From assembly GCA_946411895.1 (NCBI GenBank), contig CAMKFP010000005.1:1-33937 (forward strand): a DNA stretch of 33,937 bases. The letters are read 5' to 3'. The position numbers and the translations under genes were made by a program. Positions 1 to 8,775 of this stretch are shown one piece after another. Within the stretch, counting starts at the first letter, position 1; every line of letters starts with the position of its first letter. Origin of the DNA: an uncultured Caryophanales bacterium. Its GTDB lineage: Bacteria > Bacillota_I > Bacilli_A > RFN20 > CAG-826. The notes under the pieces are model-generated. The model searched no databases, had not been told where the DNA came from, and saw only the letters and a program-made list of their open reading frames with translations.

Positions 1-773
1 TGAGAACTAACCCAGAAACTGGTCAAACCATTATCGCTGGTGTTGGTGAATTACATTTAGACATTATTGTCGATCGTATGAGAAGAGAATTCGGTGTTCA
101 AGTGAACATCGGTGCTCCTCAAGTTGAATACCGTGAAACCATTAAGAGTAGTGCGGATTGTGAAGGTAAATATATCAAACAATCTGGTGGTAGAGGTCAA
201 TATGGTCACGTATGGATCAAATTTGAACCAAACCCAGGCAAAGGCTTCGAATTCGTCGATGCGATTGTTGGTGGTACTGTTCCAAAAGAATATATCAAAC
301 CAACTCAAGACGGCTTAGTGGATGCCTTAAAGCGCGGTATGGTTGCTGGCTTTGAAGTGATGGACGTCAAAGCTACCCTCTTTGATGGTAGCTACCATGA
401 TGTTGACTCTTCTGAAGCCGCCTACAAGATTGCTGCTTCTATGGCTTTAAAAGAAGCGGCGAAAAAATGTAGTCCTGTCATTCTTGAACCAATCATGAAG
501 ATTGAAGTGACAGTTCCTGAACAATATTATGGTGATGTCATCGGTGATATCTCTCGTCGTAGAGGTAACATGACTGGTGAATCTCAAAGAGCCAACGCCA
601 AGATCATTGAAGCGGAAGTCCCATTATCTGAGATGTTCGGCTATGTCACTGACTTACGTAGTATGACTCAAGGTAGAGGTAACTACGTTATGCAGTTTGA
701 TCACTATGGTGAATGCCCAAGATATGTTCAAGATGAAATTATCAAGAAAGTTGGCGGCGTAAGCGCCAGATAA
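1..773 (+). CDS. fusA: Elongation factor G, C-terminal part (gene runs off the left edge)
   Basis: EF-G is the GTPase that moves tRNAs and mRNA through the ribosome after each peptide bond. The reading frame is already open at position 3, and the last 256 residues are present. The first visible stretch ([16 protein letters not shown]) is the end of EF-G domain III, followed by domains IV and V, with the typical ends around [13 protein letters not shown] and the TQGRG-x-Y segment. It ends [13 protein letters not shown] then TAA, as usual for the family. The G domain lies outside the window. An ATG at 78 opens an internal frame but is not the start. tuf follows after 108 bases, the standard str-operon order. 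Nothing looks broken. Confidence 0.97.
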   Translation, partial: RTNPETGQTIIAGVGELHLDIIVDRMRREFGVQVNIGAPQVEYRETIKSSADCEGKYIKQSGGRGQYGHVWIKFEPNPGKGFEFVDAIVGGTVPKEYIKPTQDGLVDALKRGMVAGFEVMDVKATLFDGSYHDVDSSEAAYKIAASMALKEAAKKCSPVILEPIMKIEVTVPEQYYGDVIGDISRRRGNMTGESQRANAKIIEAEVPLSEMFGYVTDLRSMTQGRGNYVMQFDHYGECPRYVQDEIIKKVGGVSAR

Positions 774-802
774 AAAAAGAATGTCTAATACCTTAAACGG
801 TA

Positions 803-831
803 TTGCACATAAAATTAAATTGCTATATTAT
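803..831 (+). promoter_or_regulatory. Candidate promoter for tuf
   Basis: TTGCAC (803-808), a 17-base spacer and TATTAT (826-831) lie between fusA and tuf. They predict a start near 838 and a leader of about 44 bases. A short hairpin, AATACC/GGTATT, lies just upstream but has no T-run, so transcription from fusA may also read through. This would give tuf both operon and private expression. Confidence 0.45.
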
Positions 832-881
832 GAATTCGTTGAAAATTTAGCTTTATACGAAAGAAAGGAGATTTCAATACT

Positions 882-2066
882 ATGGCAAAAGAAAAATTTG
901 ACAGAAGTAAGGAACACGTTAACATTGGTACCATCGGTCACGTCGACCACGGCAAAACTACTTTAACTGCTGCTATCACATCTGTCCTCGCAAAGAAAGG
1001 TGGCGCTGTCAAAACTGACTACGCGCAAATCGACTCTGCACCAGAAGAAAAGGCTCGTGGTATCACAATTAACACAGCCCACATTGAATACCAAACAGAC
1101 AAGAGACACTATGCTCACGTCGACTGCCCAGGGCACGCTGACTACGTCAAGAACATGATTACCGGTGCTGCTCAAATGGATGGCGCAATCCTTGTTGTTG
1201 CTGGTACTGATGGCGTTATGCCACAAACACGTGAACACATCTTACTTGCTCGTCAAGTTGGTGTTCCATACATTGTTGTCTTTATCAATAAGACTGACTT
1301 AGTCGATGATCCAGAATTATTAGACTTAGTCGAAATGGATGTCAGAGATCTTCTCAGCTCCTATGGTTTCCCAGGTGATGAAGTTCCAGTTATCCGTGGT
1401 TCCGCTAGAAACGTTTTAGACGGTGTTCCAGGATCTGAAAAGTGCATCGAAGAATTAATGGAAGCTTGCGATACTTATATCCCAGCTCCTGCTAGAGAAA
1501 CTGACAAACCATTCCTTCTCGCTATCGAAGACGTCATGACCATCTCTGGTCGTGGTACAGTCGTTACCGGCCGTGTCGAAAGAGGTTCCGCTAAATTAGG
1601 CGACCCTGTCGAAATCGTTGGTATCCGTCCAACACAAACTTCTGTTATTACAGGCTTAGAGTCCTTCCGTAAGACATGTGACTTCGTCCAAGCTGGTGAT
1701 AACGTTGGTGTCCTCTTAAGAGGTATCAACCGTGATCAAGTCCAACGTGGTCAAGTTCTTGCTAAACCAGGAAGCGTTACTCCACACAGCAAATTCACTG
1801 CTCAAGTCTACGTTTTAACCAAAGAAGAAGGTGGCCGTCACACAGCTTTCTTAAGCAACTACCGTCCACAATTCTATTTCCGTACAACTGACGTTACCGG
1901 TGTTATCACCCTCCCAGCTGGCGTTGAAATGGTTATGCCTGGTGACAACGTCGAATTAACAGTCGAATTAATTCACCCAATCGCGATGGAAAAAGGAACC
2001 AAGTTCTCCATCCGTGAAGGTGGCCGTACCGTTGGTGCTGGTACTGTTAGCGATATCGTTAAATAA
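882..2066 (+). CDS. tuf: Elongation factor Tu
   Basis: EF-Tu is the GTPase that delivers aminoacyl-tRNA to the ribosome. At 394 residues it has the normal family length. The Walker A motif GHVDHGKT is at residues 19-26, followed by the switch region GITIN, DCPGH and the guanine-specificity motif NKTD (near residue 136). Domains II and III are complete and the protein ends with [11 protein letters not shown]. The ATG has a strong ribosome site (AAAGGAG, about 11 bases upstream). Codon use is strongly biased, as expected for a highly expressed gene. A factor-independent terminator follows. There is no sign of a second tuf copy in the window. Confidence 0.98.
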   Translation: MAKEKFDRSKEHVNIGTIGHVDHGKTTLTAAITSVLAKKGGAVKTDYAQIDSAPEEKARGITINTAHIEYQTDKRHYAHVDCPGHADYVKNMITGAAQMDGAILVVAGTDGVMPQTREHILLARQVGVPYIVVFINKTDLVDDPELLDLVEMDVRDLLSSYGFPGDEVPVIRGSARNVLDGVPGSEKCIEELMEACDTYIPAPARETDKPFLLAIEDVMTISGRGTVVTGRVERGSAKLGDPVEIVGIRPTQTSVITGLESFRKTCDFVQAGDNVGVLLRGINRDQVQRGQVLAKPGSVTPHSKFTAQVYVLTKEEGGRHTAFLSNYRPQFYFRTTDVTGVITLPAGVEMVMPGDNVELTVELIHPIAMEKGTKFSIREGGRTVGAGTVSDIVK

Positions 2067-2087
2067 TCAAGTATTATTATCAAAAAT

Positions 2088-2114
2088 AGGGAATCCTTCG
2101 GGACTCCCTTTTTT
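2088..2114 (+). terminator. Intrinsic terminator after tuf
   Basis: The stem AGGGAATCC / GGACTCCCT has one A-C mismatch and is closed by a stable TTCG tetraloop. Six T residues follow. Confidence 0.92.
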
Positions 2115-2125
2115 GTTTACAAAAA

Positions 2126-2178
2126 CGATAAACATTAAATCTATCTTTTATTTGTCAAATAAACTATAATGTTTATCG
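2126..2178 (+). promoter_or_regulatory. Perfect 12-bp inverted repeat overlapping the -10 box of the endonuclease gene
   Basis: CGATAAACATTA (2126-2137) is repeated exactly in inverted form as TAATGTTTATCG (2167-2178), with 29 bases between. The right arm overlaps a consensus TATAAT (2165-2170) and touches the ribosome site GGAGAG (2178-2183). No good -35 hexamer is visible at the proper distance. A two-site operator controlling this promoter is a reasonable reading. A long-loop RNA hairpin is less likely, because most of the left arm would lie upstream of the expected transcript start. Confidence 0.5.
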
Positions 2179-2191
2179 GAGAGAAATACTT

Positions 2192-3367
2192 ATGAGGCTT
2201 AACAAATTGATTTTATTGTCCTCCTTGGTTCTAGGATGTGGCTTTTTGACTGCATACGGCACTTGGAAGACGAATGGCGTCGATATTATTGCGGTTCAAG
2301 CATATACAAATGGGGATGCTGATACTTATTATAGCGATATTAACGCTGATGAATTGACCCCTGCTCAGCTTTTAAGCGCATTACAATCGTTAAATAACAC
2401 CAAACTAAAGTCTCGTGTTGGATACGATCAAATGAAATCAAAATTTGTTTATACCGATCCAGGCGTTCGTAGTGGAGAAGTGACTTCCTTCTATTCTGGA
2501 AATAGTGCCACTTATAGTGGCAATATGAACCGTGAACACGTTTGGCCTGCGAGTAGAACTGTTGGTGGTCGTGACAATGATCCACTTGAAGATGATATTC
2601 ATATGACTCGACCAACTTTGATTAGCGAGAATTCTGCCCGCGGTAATTCATTCTTTGCGGAAAGTGGGGCCTGGGATCCAGCTTCATTTGATAATCCTTC
2701 ATATAGAGGAGATGCTGCTAGAATTATATTCTATTGCGTTGTTGCGGATTCTCGTTTGTCTCTAGTAGATAAAACAAACGATGGATCTGGTAATCACACG
2801 ATGGGCAAATTAAGCGACATGCTTAAGTGGAACTTAGAATATCCCGTACAAGCTAGAGAAAGAACTCGTAATGAAGAAGCCGAGAAACTTCAAGGAAATA
2901 GAAACCCATTTATTGATCACCCAGAATGGGCAAATTACATTTGGGGTGATGGCGATGTACCACCTATCCCTCCAGTTGAGGATGAGTTAAATAGCATCAC
3001 TCTTTCGGTTCATGAAAAATCTAAAGAAGTAGAGCAAACATTTAAACTAGCCTATACCACTGATCCTGCTGATTATAGTGGCAAACTTGTTTGGAAGAGT
3101 TCTAATACTAGCATTGCTAGTATCACTGAAGATGGACAAATTACTACTCTTAAAGTTGGAATGACCAACATCACACTTAGTAACGAAGACGGCACAATTA
3201 AAGATACATGTCTACTCAAAGTGATGGAAAAAGGGAGTGGTGGAAAATCAAATGATAGTGGATGTGGTGGCAGCATCTTAGCTCCATCTGTCATCGTCTC
3301 GGTGGCATCTATATTAGGTGTAGCCTTCTTATTAGTGAAAAAATATAGATTCCGTAAGGATTCTTAA
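2192..3367 (+). CDS. Secreted endonuclease I family nuclease with Ig-like domain and C-terminal membrane anchor
   Basis: This protein is predicted to cut DNA and/or RNA outside the cell. Residues 50-250 match the endonuclease I family (EndA/extracellular RNase type): REHVWPASRT with H116, then DDIHMTRP with H137, and N147/R150/N152 in the SENSARGNSFF segment. The domain closes with the typical NRNPFIDHPEW. An N-terminal hydrophobic segment (residues 5-20) serves as export signal. Its Cys16 sits in a poor lipobox (VLGC), so lipidation is doubtful. Residues 266-345 look like a bacterial Ig-like (BIG2) domain. The tail has a Gly/Ser linker, a GCGG motif (357-360), a membrane helix (361-382) and a basic end. 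The gene stands alone between two terminators, about 3 kb upstream of a second secreted nuclease gene. Confidence is high for the nuclease family and moderate for the substrate. Confidence 0.88.
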   Translation: MRLNKLILLSSLVLGCGFLTAYGTWKTNGVDIIAVQAYTNGDADTYYSDINADELTPAQLLSALQSLNNTKLKSRVGYDQMKSKFVYTDPGVRSGEVTSFYSGNSATYSGNMNREHVWPASRTVGGRDNDPLEDDIHMTRPTLISENSARGNSFFAESGAWDPASFDNPSYRGDAARIIFYCVVADSRLSLVDKTNDGSGNHTMGKLSDMLKWNLEYPVQARERTRNEEAEKLQGNRNPFIDHPEWANYIWGDGDVPPIPPVEDELNSITLSVHEKSKEVEQTFKLAYTTDPADYSGKLVWKSSNTSIASITEDGQITTLKVGMTNITLSNEDGTIKDTCLLKVMEKGSGGKSNDSGCGGSILAPSVIVSVASILGVAFLLVKKYRFRKDS

Positions 3368-3388
3368 ATAATAATAAATTAATAGTAG

Positions 3389-3410
3389 ACCCATCCAATG
3401 GATGGGTTTT
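3389..3410 (+). terminator. Intrinsic terminator after the endonuclease gene
   Basis: Perfect 8-bp stem ACCCATCC / GGATGGGT with loop AAT, followed by a short T-run. Confidence 0.85.
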
Positions 3411-3433
3411 GCTTTATATTTATAGATAATAAC

Positions 3434-3449
3434 TATAAAATAATCATGT
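3434..3449 (+). promoter_or_regulatory. -10 box very close to the start codon (probable leaderless transcript)
   Basis: TATAAA (3434-3439) ends 10 bases before the ATG at 3450. A weak TTGCTT (3409-3414) lies 19 bases upstream of it. No Shine-Dalgarno sequence lies between. Transcription would begin at about 3446-3448, leaving essentially no leader. Confidence 0.45.
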
Positions 3450-4679
3450 ATGTACTCGATAGATAAAGAAAATATCGAAAAGCAAAGTGGTGATGTAGAA
3501 GTTCTCATCCATCCAATTAGTAAATGGAAGAGATTCTTATTTTATCTTGGCGATATGATGCTCGCTTTTATGGTGGCGGTTTTATTGATGAATGTCGCGG
3601 TGATGCCGCTTGCTACTGTAATCGCTCCGACAAATAGCAAAGCTTCTTACGAAGCCGAGAAAAATAGAGATGATATTTTATATAATCACAATCTTCTTTT
3701 CTATCACACAGAAAAAGATGCCATCTATCCAAAATATGATTTTGATAGTGATTTAGTCTATACCACCAATCGTTTTATTGGGCATTATCTTTTCCCAGAT
3801 GGTGATACATCATATATCATTTATCAAACCTATACTCGTTTAGAAGACGGACTTAATGAAGTGGTGTGGACATACTTCCACAAGATCATAAACGATGACA
3901 TAACCTACTTCAATTTGTTTGAACACTATAATAGAGATGGTTATTTCGTCATTAATAAAAATGTTGTAACAAGTGGGGATTTACCCGATATCGTTTTAGA
4001 TCCTTCTTTATATGATGAATTACGCTATTTCAATTCCCCGACTGATGAGATGGGTTCGTTAGGCAAAAAGTATTATTCTTCAATACGCAATACTTTTCTC
4101 TCTTTATATGGAGAAATGATTGAAACGATTAAGAAAAACGATTTGACCTCTGAGATAGATGGAATTGAATATTCCTTTGTATCTTGCACGAAAATCATGA
4201 ATTCTATCAGCGAACATTACTACACAAGACTAACCATCTGCTGTGTAATTAGTTATCTATTAGCATGGGCGATAGTGCACATAGTTTACCCGCTCATTTC
4301 TAAAGTCAATCACACACCAATAATGAGCATTATGAAGGTGGAGAGAATTGGTATCAATAATCTTAAGGAATTATCAAAAGGAGAAGCCTTACTTAGTGGG
4401 GTCTATTTCCTCTTCTTTGACCTAGTCTTTATCGCCTTCTTAACCTTATCCTACATAACTATTGATTATTTGGCTCATATTTCCGTGCTTGTGACTTTAT
4501 CTGTTTTTGGTTTGGCGGTCTTACTTATCGATCTTGTCGTTCTTTTAGTTTCCAAGTTCAACCGCTGCCTCAGTGACTTTATGTCAAAAACTGTTTTAGT
4601 CCCAACGGAAGAAATGGATAATATAATCAAAGTCCAAGAGGAACTCAAAGAAGAAAGGAACATGAAATACCATGGCTAA
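3450..4679 (+). CDS. RDD-like integral membrane protein with large extracytoplasmic loop
   Basis: The protein is multi-pass and of unknown function. Membrane helices are predicted at about residues 28-52, 258-281, 318-345 and 347-370. Between the first two lies a soluble region of about 200 residues. The RDD family is named after three conserved residues: R28 and D35 stand in the first helix with the same spacing as in the next gene, and a late Asp (D376, in LSDFMSKTVLV) fits the third. The match to the family is weaker than for its neighbour. The start at 3450 is the only plausible in-frame ATG; an ATG at 3446 is out of frame and dies after six codons. The gene overlaps the next one by 8 bases, so the two are co-transcribed and probably tandem paralogs. 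Some RDD proteins have been linked to ion exchange or export, but nothing here fixes the role. Confidence 0.7.
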   Translation: MYSIDKENIEKQSGDVEVLIHPISKWKRFLFYLGDMMLAFMVAVLLMNVAVMPLATVIAPTNSKASYEAEKNRDDILYNHNLLFYHTEKDAIYPKYDFDSDLVYTTNRFIGHYLFPDGDTSYIIYQTYTRLEDGLNEVVWTYFHKIINDDITYFNLFEHYNRDGYFVINKNVVTSGDLPDIVLDPSLYDELRYFNSPTDEMGSLGKKYYSSIRNTFLSLYGEMIETIKKNDLTSEIDGIEYSFVSCTKIMNSISEHYYTRLTICCVISYLLAWAIVHIVYPLISKVNHTPIMSIMKVERIGINNLKELSKGEALLSGVYFLFFDLVFIAFLTLSYITIDYLAHISVLVTLSVFGLAVLLIDLVVLLVSKFNRCLSDFMSKTVLVPTEEMDNIIKVQEELKEERNMKYHG

Positions 4680-5805
4680 AGAAGCCTTAGAAGCCATTAC
4701 TGGTGATGAAAAGAACATCAACATACAGTATGAGATTCCCGCATATCATCGCCGCTTCATCGCCGCTTTTATTGATTTGGTGATCTTTTTCCTTTTGGGT
4801 ATTGGATGCTATATTCTTACTGAATTAGCAACTCATGCCACCCCTGTTTATAAGCACGCTGATGAGTTAGTAGCGAAGTATCGTGAAGAATCAGGTGTCT
4901 TTAGATATTCAAACTCCCGTAAAACTTGGGAGAATATTTCAACATATTTAGACAATAACAACGACCTTGGATATCCAAATAGAATCTCTTTATGCCAAAC
5001 CGCGATAAACGATTTCAATACCTACATTTATAACGCTTGGCAAAAAGAACCTGGAACCAAATATGATAATAAGAGATTTGATAACATCACTGAAGCGACC
5101 TATAACTTTGTTATCAATGATTATAACTCCTCTAGATTAAGCGATAAGCTCAAAGATGAATATGGTAACAAACTATTCATACAAGTGAGTGAAGAAATCG
5201 ATGATCCCGATAGTGATGATCCTGCTGATACAATTACAGTTAAAAAAATCATCAAAAATCCAGATAGTAAGGCTAGCGATAAATTTTATTACACCCATTT
5301 CTATAGGGAATATACTCTCGAGCATTGTGGGTCATTCCTCATCTCGTTCTTCCCTGAGTATAAGGGCGCTCTTAAAACAATGTCCAACTTCCTATTTTAT
5401 ATCCAAATTCCCGTGGCAATAACAGTTGCTAGTTTCCTCACCTATGCTTTTCCACCTCTAGTTGTCGGTAGGGGAAAGCCAACTATTGGCATGATTATTT
5501 ATCACATAGGAAGGGTAGATTCATCGGTGCTTTCTTTGAAGGCTGGGCGGTTTATGGCGAGATACGCAATCTTCTTCTTTGGAATCATTGTTTTATCCTT
5601 ATTCACCTTTGGCATTCCTCTTTTAGCAAGCACAACGATGATGATTTTTTCAAAGAAAAAACAATCGTTCCCAGACTATATGTTAGGGATTGTGGAAGTG
5701 GATACAAACAAGAACAAAATCTTCAAAAATAAGTATGAAGTATCCCTCGATAATTCTATCGATCACAAGGAAGCAATCGACTTCAAAATGAGCAACAGAG
5801 AGTAA
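4672..5805 (+). CDS. RDD family membrane protein with large extracytoplasmic loop
   Basis: This has the clearer RDD signature of the pair: R28 and D35 in the first hydrophobic segment (29-52), the loop motif KPTIGMIIYHIGRV before the last helices, and D345 in FPDYMLGIVEVD. About 185 residues of hydrophilic sequence separate helix 1 from helix 2 (240-266), where a typical RDD domain has only a short loop. A final hydrophobic stretch spans 306-336. The ATG lies 8 bases inside the upstream gene, with AGGAA as ribosome site, which indicates translational coupling. RDD is a fold-level family whose molecular role is unsettled. The twin arrangement suggests the two proteins form a heteromer with a sizeable surface domain, which is an inference. 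Confidence 0.8.
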   Translation: MAKEALEAITGDEKNINIQYEIPAYHRRFIAAFIDLVIFFLLGIGCYILTELATHATPVYKHADELVAKYREESGVFRYSNSRKTWENISTYLDNNNDLGYPNRISLCQTAINDFNTYIYNAWQKEPGTKYDNKRFDNITEATYNFVINDYNSSRLSDKLKDEYGNKLFIQVSEEIDDPDSDDPADTITVKKIIKNPDSKASDKFYYTHFYREYTLEHCGSFLISFFPEYKGALKTMSNFLFYIQIPVAITVASFLTYAFPPLVVGRGKPTIGMIIYHIGRVDSSVLSLKAGRFMARYAIFFFGIIVLSLFTFGIPLLASTTMMIFSKKKQSFPDYMLGIVEVDTNKNKIFKNKYEVSLDNSIDHKEAIDFKMSNRE

Positions 5806-5829
5806 GTTAAATCTTGCTCCCTTTTTTTT
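5790..5829 (+). terminator. Possible terminator at the end of the RDD pair
   Basis: GAGCAA (5790-5795, inside the last codons) pairs with TTGCTC (5814-5819), and CC plus eight T residues follow. The loop is long at 18 bases, so this is weaker than the other terminators here. The fresh promoter just downstream supports a transcript boundary. Confidence 0.45.
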
Positions 5830-5849
5830 AAAAAACCTTTGAGTTTTTA

Positions 5850-5878
5850 TTGATAGGAAACCCCTTTGCACGTATAAT
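5850..5878 (+). promoter_or_regulatory. Strong promoter heading the long ABC-transporter/nuclease operon
   Basis: TTGATA (5850-5855), an exact 17-base spacer and a perfect TATAAT (5873-5878) are present. The predicted start is near 5885, about 22 bases before the first ATG. No terminator or comparable promoter is evident until the hairpin at 20553, so this promoter may drive a transcript of about 14.7 kb. Confidence 0.8.
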
Positions 5879-5906
5879 TAAGGCATAAGAGACTAGAGGA
5901 TTTATC

Positions 5907-8753
5907 ATGAATAATAAAAAATTCTTTGCCTTTTCCCTGCCATTATTGCTTTCACCATTAATCGCTGGATGCTCTAATTCAGGATCAGCAACTGCTAGTC
6001 ATAAGATAGCCCAAAAGGCCCCTGAAACCGCACATAGACTTGATGCCGGTGATTTTTCTAATGCGGTCCCTTTAACTCGTGATGAATTAAAGATTGACCT
6101 CAAATCGATTAATACCACCCCAGCATCCAAATCCGTGACAGTGAATTTCAATAGTTCTCGTTTGACAGGCTATGGAACCACAAGCAAGGGTTCTTATGTT
6201 GTTATTGATGATCCAGACTATTCTGGCTCCCCAACTGATGCTTCTTTAAGTGGTAACGTTGACCCAGAATATGGTGTACCATCCTTTAATGGATACACAA
6301 TTGAAATGACAGATAAGGCCACGTTCACTTTATCTTGTACCGAAGTCGCTTCTGGAGATAGTATCTCTAGAAAGGATTTCATTGTCCCCTCTATAGTTGA
6401 ATATAGTGGTTCGTTCGTTATTAAGAACCATTCTATTCTCAAAGATTCTCTCGTTTTCGATGGCGAAGAATATGGGAAAGCCTCTTTTGATTATTTCATT
6501 ATTCCTGAAGGAATTGAAAGAATTGAAGCTGGCGCTATTCAACTTATGCCAGTCGCCTATCCTGAAGAAAAAGATGGCGAAGATGTTATTAGAAAGGCCT
6601 ATGAAGGTGTAAAAATCGTTACCCCATATGCCAGCCGTCCAGCTGGTTGGGAAGACGGTTGGTTAACTTTCTCTGATGGTAGTGTTGTTACAGATGCTGA
6701 CGTCGAATGGGGTTATCAACTCATCGATGAAACATCTGAGCTTTACACCAAGGTCAGTAAAACTAATAACGAAGTTACAAACTGTAAACAAAATACAGGT
6801 ACCAACATTAATTATTATGGCGAACTCGAAACTGCTGTCAGTAATGATGACAACAGCCTTTTTGCTTTAATTGATGATGTTAACTTCTCTGGCGACTTAG
6901 TTAATCCACTTAGAACAACTGAAGGACGTACCGCTCCATATCATTTAAGTGCTTATGTTAATGAGATGGTCGATACCGAAGTTGACGTAGTGATTCCAAG
7001 TCAAATCAGCTATGCTGCCAGTGATATCGTCTTAGATGTTAAGAGCATCAAACCAAGAATTCTTTCTCTCGAACTCGATGATGAAAAGAATCACATTGGT
7101 GCGTTAAAGAACATCTACATTCCTGCCACAATTGAAACCATCGACAGTAACGCCTTCAGAGGTTTAACTGACGACGTTAATATCTATTGTGAAGCGGCCA
7201 GTAAACCAGATCTTTGGTCTGATTCCTGGATTCCTTCTAACTTCCCAAGTGCTAACGTTCACTGGGGTAGCGTGATTCCAGCCGCCAAGATTAATGTTAA
7301 TGCTGGTGATGAAGTGAGACAATATCGTACTTCTAATGAAGCCGATACTTACATCATTGGTTACGTTTATGAAAAAGAAAATACCTATTACAGCGCTTTT
7401 GATAAAGCGATGTATACAAAAGATGAATTGAAGGATGGCAAGTCCCCAACTGGACATGATGTTATCGAAGTGGAAGACACTAGACCAGCCTTCAATCTCC
7501 CATTAGTGGTTTCTTACACAGTTAATAAAAATGGTGGTGGATCAAGAACCGTTACAGAAGAACTTAAAGTTCAATCTTCCGAAGATGGTCTTCTCAACCC
7601 ATTTGATAGTGTTAAAACTTCTACATTCGCTAAGAGCATCGACGTCTTAATCGAAAGCGATGAGACATTAGATGCGAATAGCTTCGTCTTCTATAACATT
7701 TATAGAGCGACAACCACAAAGATTCTTACCAAACAACTCGACACCGAAACAGGCGAATTAGTCGAAAAGATGGTATCTTATACCATTCCTGATACCAGTG
7801 TCAGTTTCTCCTCTACATCATTAAAGAGATTTGATAAGGAAATAAACATTGATCAAATCATCAAGTACAAGTTCAATGGTGTGACATCATTTGGTGATTA
7901 CACCAACATTTCGATGCTTGTCGATAAGGTTCTTCCTTCCTTCTATTTTGAAGGTATGGATCCAGCCTTCATTGAATCCAATAGAGTTTTTATCGATTCT
8001 GGTGAATACTCTGTGAGATACGCCATTTATGATGTTTCTAGCTCTTTCTATCGTATCTCTTATCAAACTAGCAGTGGTCTCAAAGAAAAGAGAATCGCTG
8101 TTAAGACTCCTAACCCAGTCATTATTTTGGAAGCCGATAAAGGCAACAATATTTCCTTCTTAATCAATAACGCTTCTGTGGGAAGTGATTTCTCCGCTGG
8201 CAAATTAAGAAGATTTGAACTTATTGGTTTAACACTTAATATTCACCTTTGGAACAACAAGAATTCCTCTAAAGTGAGCCGCAGTGATTTATCAATGCAC
8301 TTTGGTGCTATTGATATTATGCCAGAGAGAACCAGCTCCCCAGCTGTCTTCTCCGTCGTTGGTTTCTTAGTGACATTCTTTGTCATCTATACCATCGCCT
8401 TTGCCGGTGGTGCGGTTGGCTTATATTTCTTCTTAAAGAATAAGTACAAAAATGATGAATTCAGAAGAATGAACACCAAGAAATACATCAAATCAGCGAT
8501 TATCTTCTATCTCGGTGTGGCGGTTGTTCTCTTAACAATCCTCGCCGTCATTATGAGAACGGGAGTGATGATGTCATCGGTCTCAGTCCATAACCCGATT
8601 GATATTCTGATTGTTATTCCTGGCATCATCTCAATTGTGGCGATTGGTTACTTTGTCAAGTTCACCTATGGCAAGATTAAAGCCAATAAACACCGCAAGA
8701 AAATTAAGAAACTGAAAATTGACCAAGATGTCAATGATGATGGAACCAATTAA
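5907..8753 (+). CDS. Large surface lipoprotein with BspA-like repeats and three C-terminal membrane helices
   Basis: The function is unknown. A lipoprotein signal ends in IAGC with Cys22. Two short segments match BspA-type leucine-rich repeats (LRR_5): FIIPEGIERIEAGA (about 197-210) and IYIPATIETIDSNAFRGL (about 402-419). Each is followed by a D/KPDLW or RPAGWEDGW-type segment typical of that repeat's tail. The middle is beta-rich with no family I recognise. The C-terminus carries three membrane helices (about 814-844, 862-886, 898-918) and a very basic cytoplasmic tail. A protein lipidated at one end and membrane-spanning at the other is unusual. It is the first gene of the operon and sits 22 bases ahead of the transporter ATPase, so it may be an accessory or receptor part of the importer. 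Mycoplasma MG185, a lipoprotein gene beside a similar cluster, is a positional parallel. Confidence 0.75.
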   Translation: MNNKKFFAFSLPLLLSPLIAGCSNSGSATASHKIAQKAPETAHRLDAGDFSNAVPLTRDELKIDLKSINTTPASKSVTVNFNSSRLTGYGTTSKGSYVVIDDPDYSGSPTDASLSGNVDPEYGVPSFNGYTIEMTDKATFTLSCTEVASGDSISRKDFIVPSIVEYSGSFVIKNHSILKDSLVFDGEEYGKASFDYFIIPEGIERIEAGAIQLMPVAYPEEKDGEDVIRKAYEGVKIVTPYASRPAGWEDGWLTFSDGSVVTDADVEWGYQLIDETSELYTKVSKTNNEVTNCKQNTGTNINYYGELETAVSNDDNSLFALIDDVNFSGDLVNPLRTTEGRTAPYHLSAYVNEMVDTEVDVVIPSQISYAASDIVLDVKSIKPRILSLELDDEKNHIGALKNIYIPATIETIDSNAFRGLTDDVNIYCEAASKPDLWSDSWIPSNFPSANVHWGSVIPAAKINVNAGDEVRQYRTSNEADTYIIGYVYEKENTYYSAFDKAMYTKDELKDGKSPTGHDVIEVEDTRPAFNLPLVVSYTVNKNGGGSRTVTEELKVQSSEDGLLNPFDSVKTSTFAKSIDVLIESDETLDANSFVFYNIYRATTTKILTKQLDTETGELVEKMVSYTIPDTSVSFSSTSLKRFDKEINIDQIIKYKFNGVTSFGDYTNISMLVDKVLPSFYFEGMDPAFIESNRVFIDSGEYSVRYAIYDVSSSFYRISYQTSSGLKEKRIAVKTPNPVIILEADKGNNISFLINNASVGSDFSAGKLRRFELIGLTLNIHLWNNKNSSKVSRSDLSMHFGAIDIMPERTSSPAVFSVVGFLVTFFVIYTIAFAGGAVGLYFFLKNKYKNDEFRRMNTKKYIKSAIIFYLGVAVVLLTILAVIMRTGVMMSSVSVHNPIDILIVIPGIISIVAIGYFVKFTYGKIKANKHRKKIKKLKIDQDVNDDGTN

Positions 8754-8775
8754 TCTATAAGGAGATTAAAACTAT

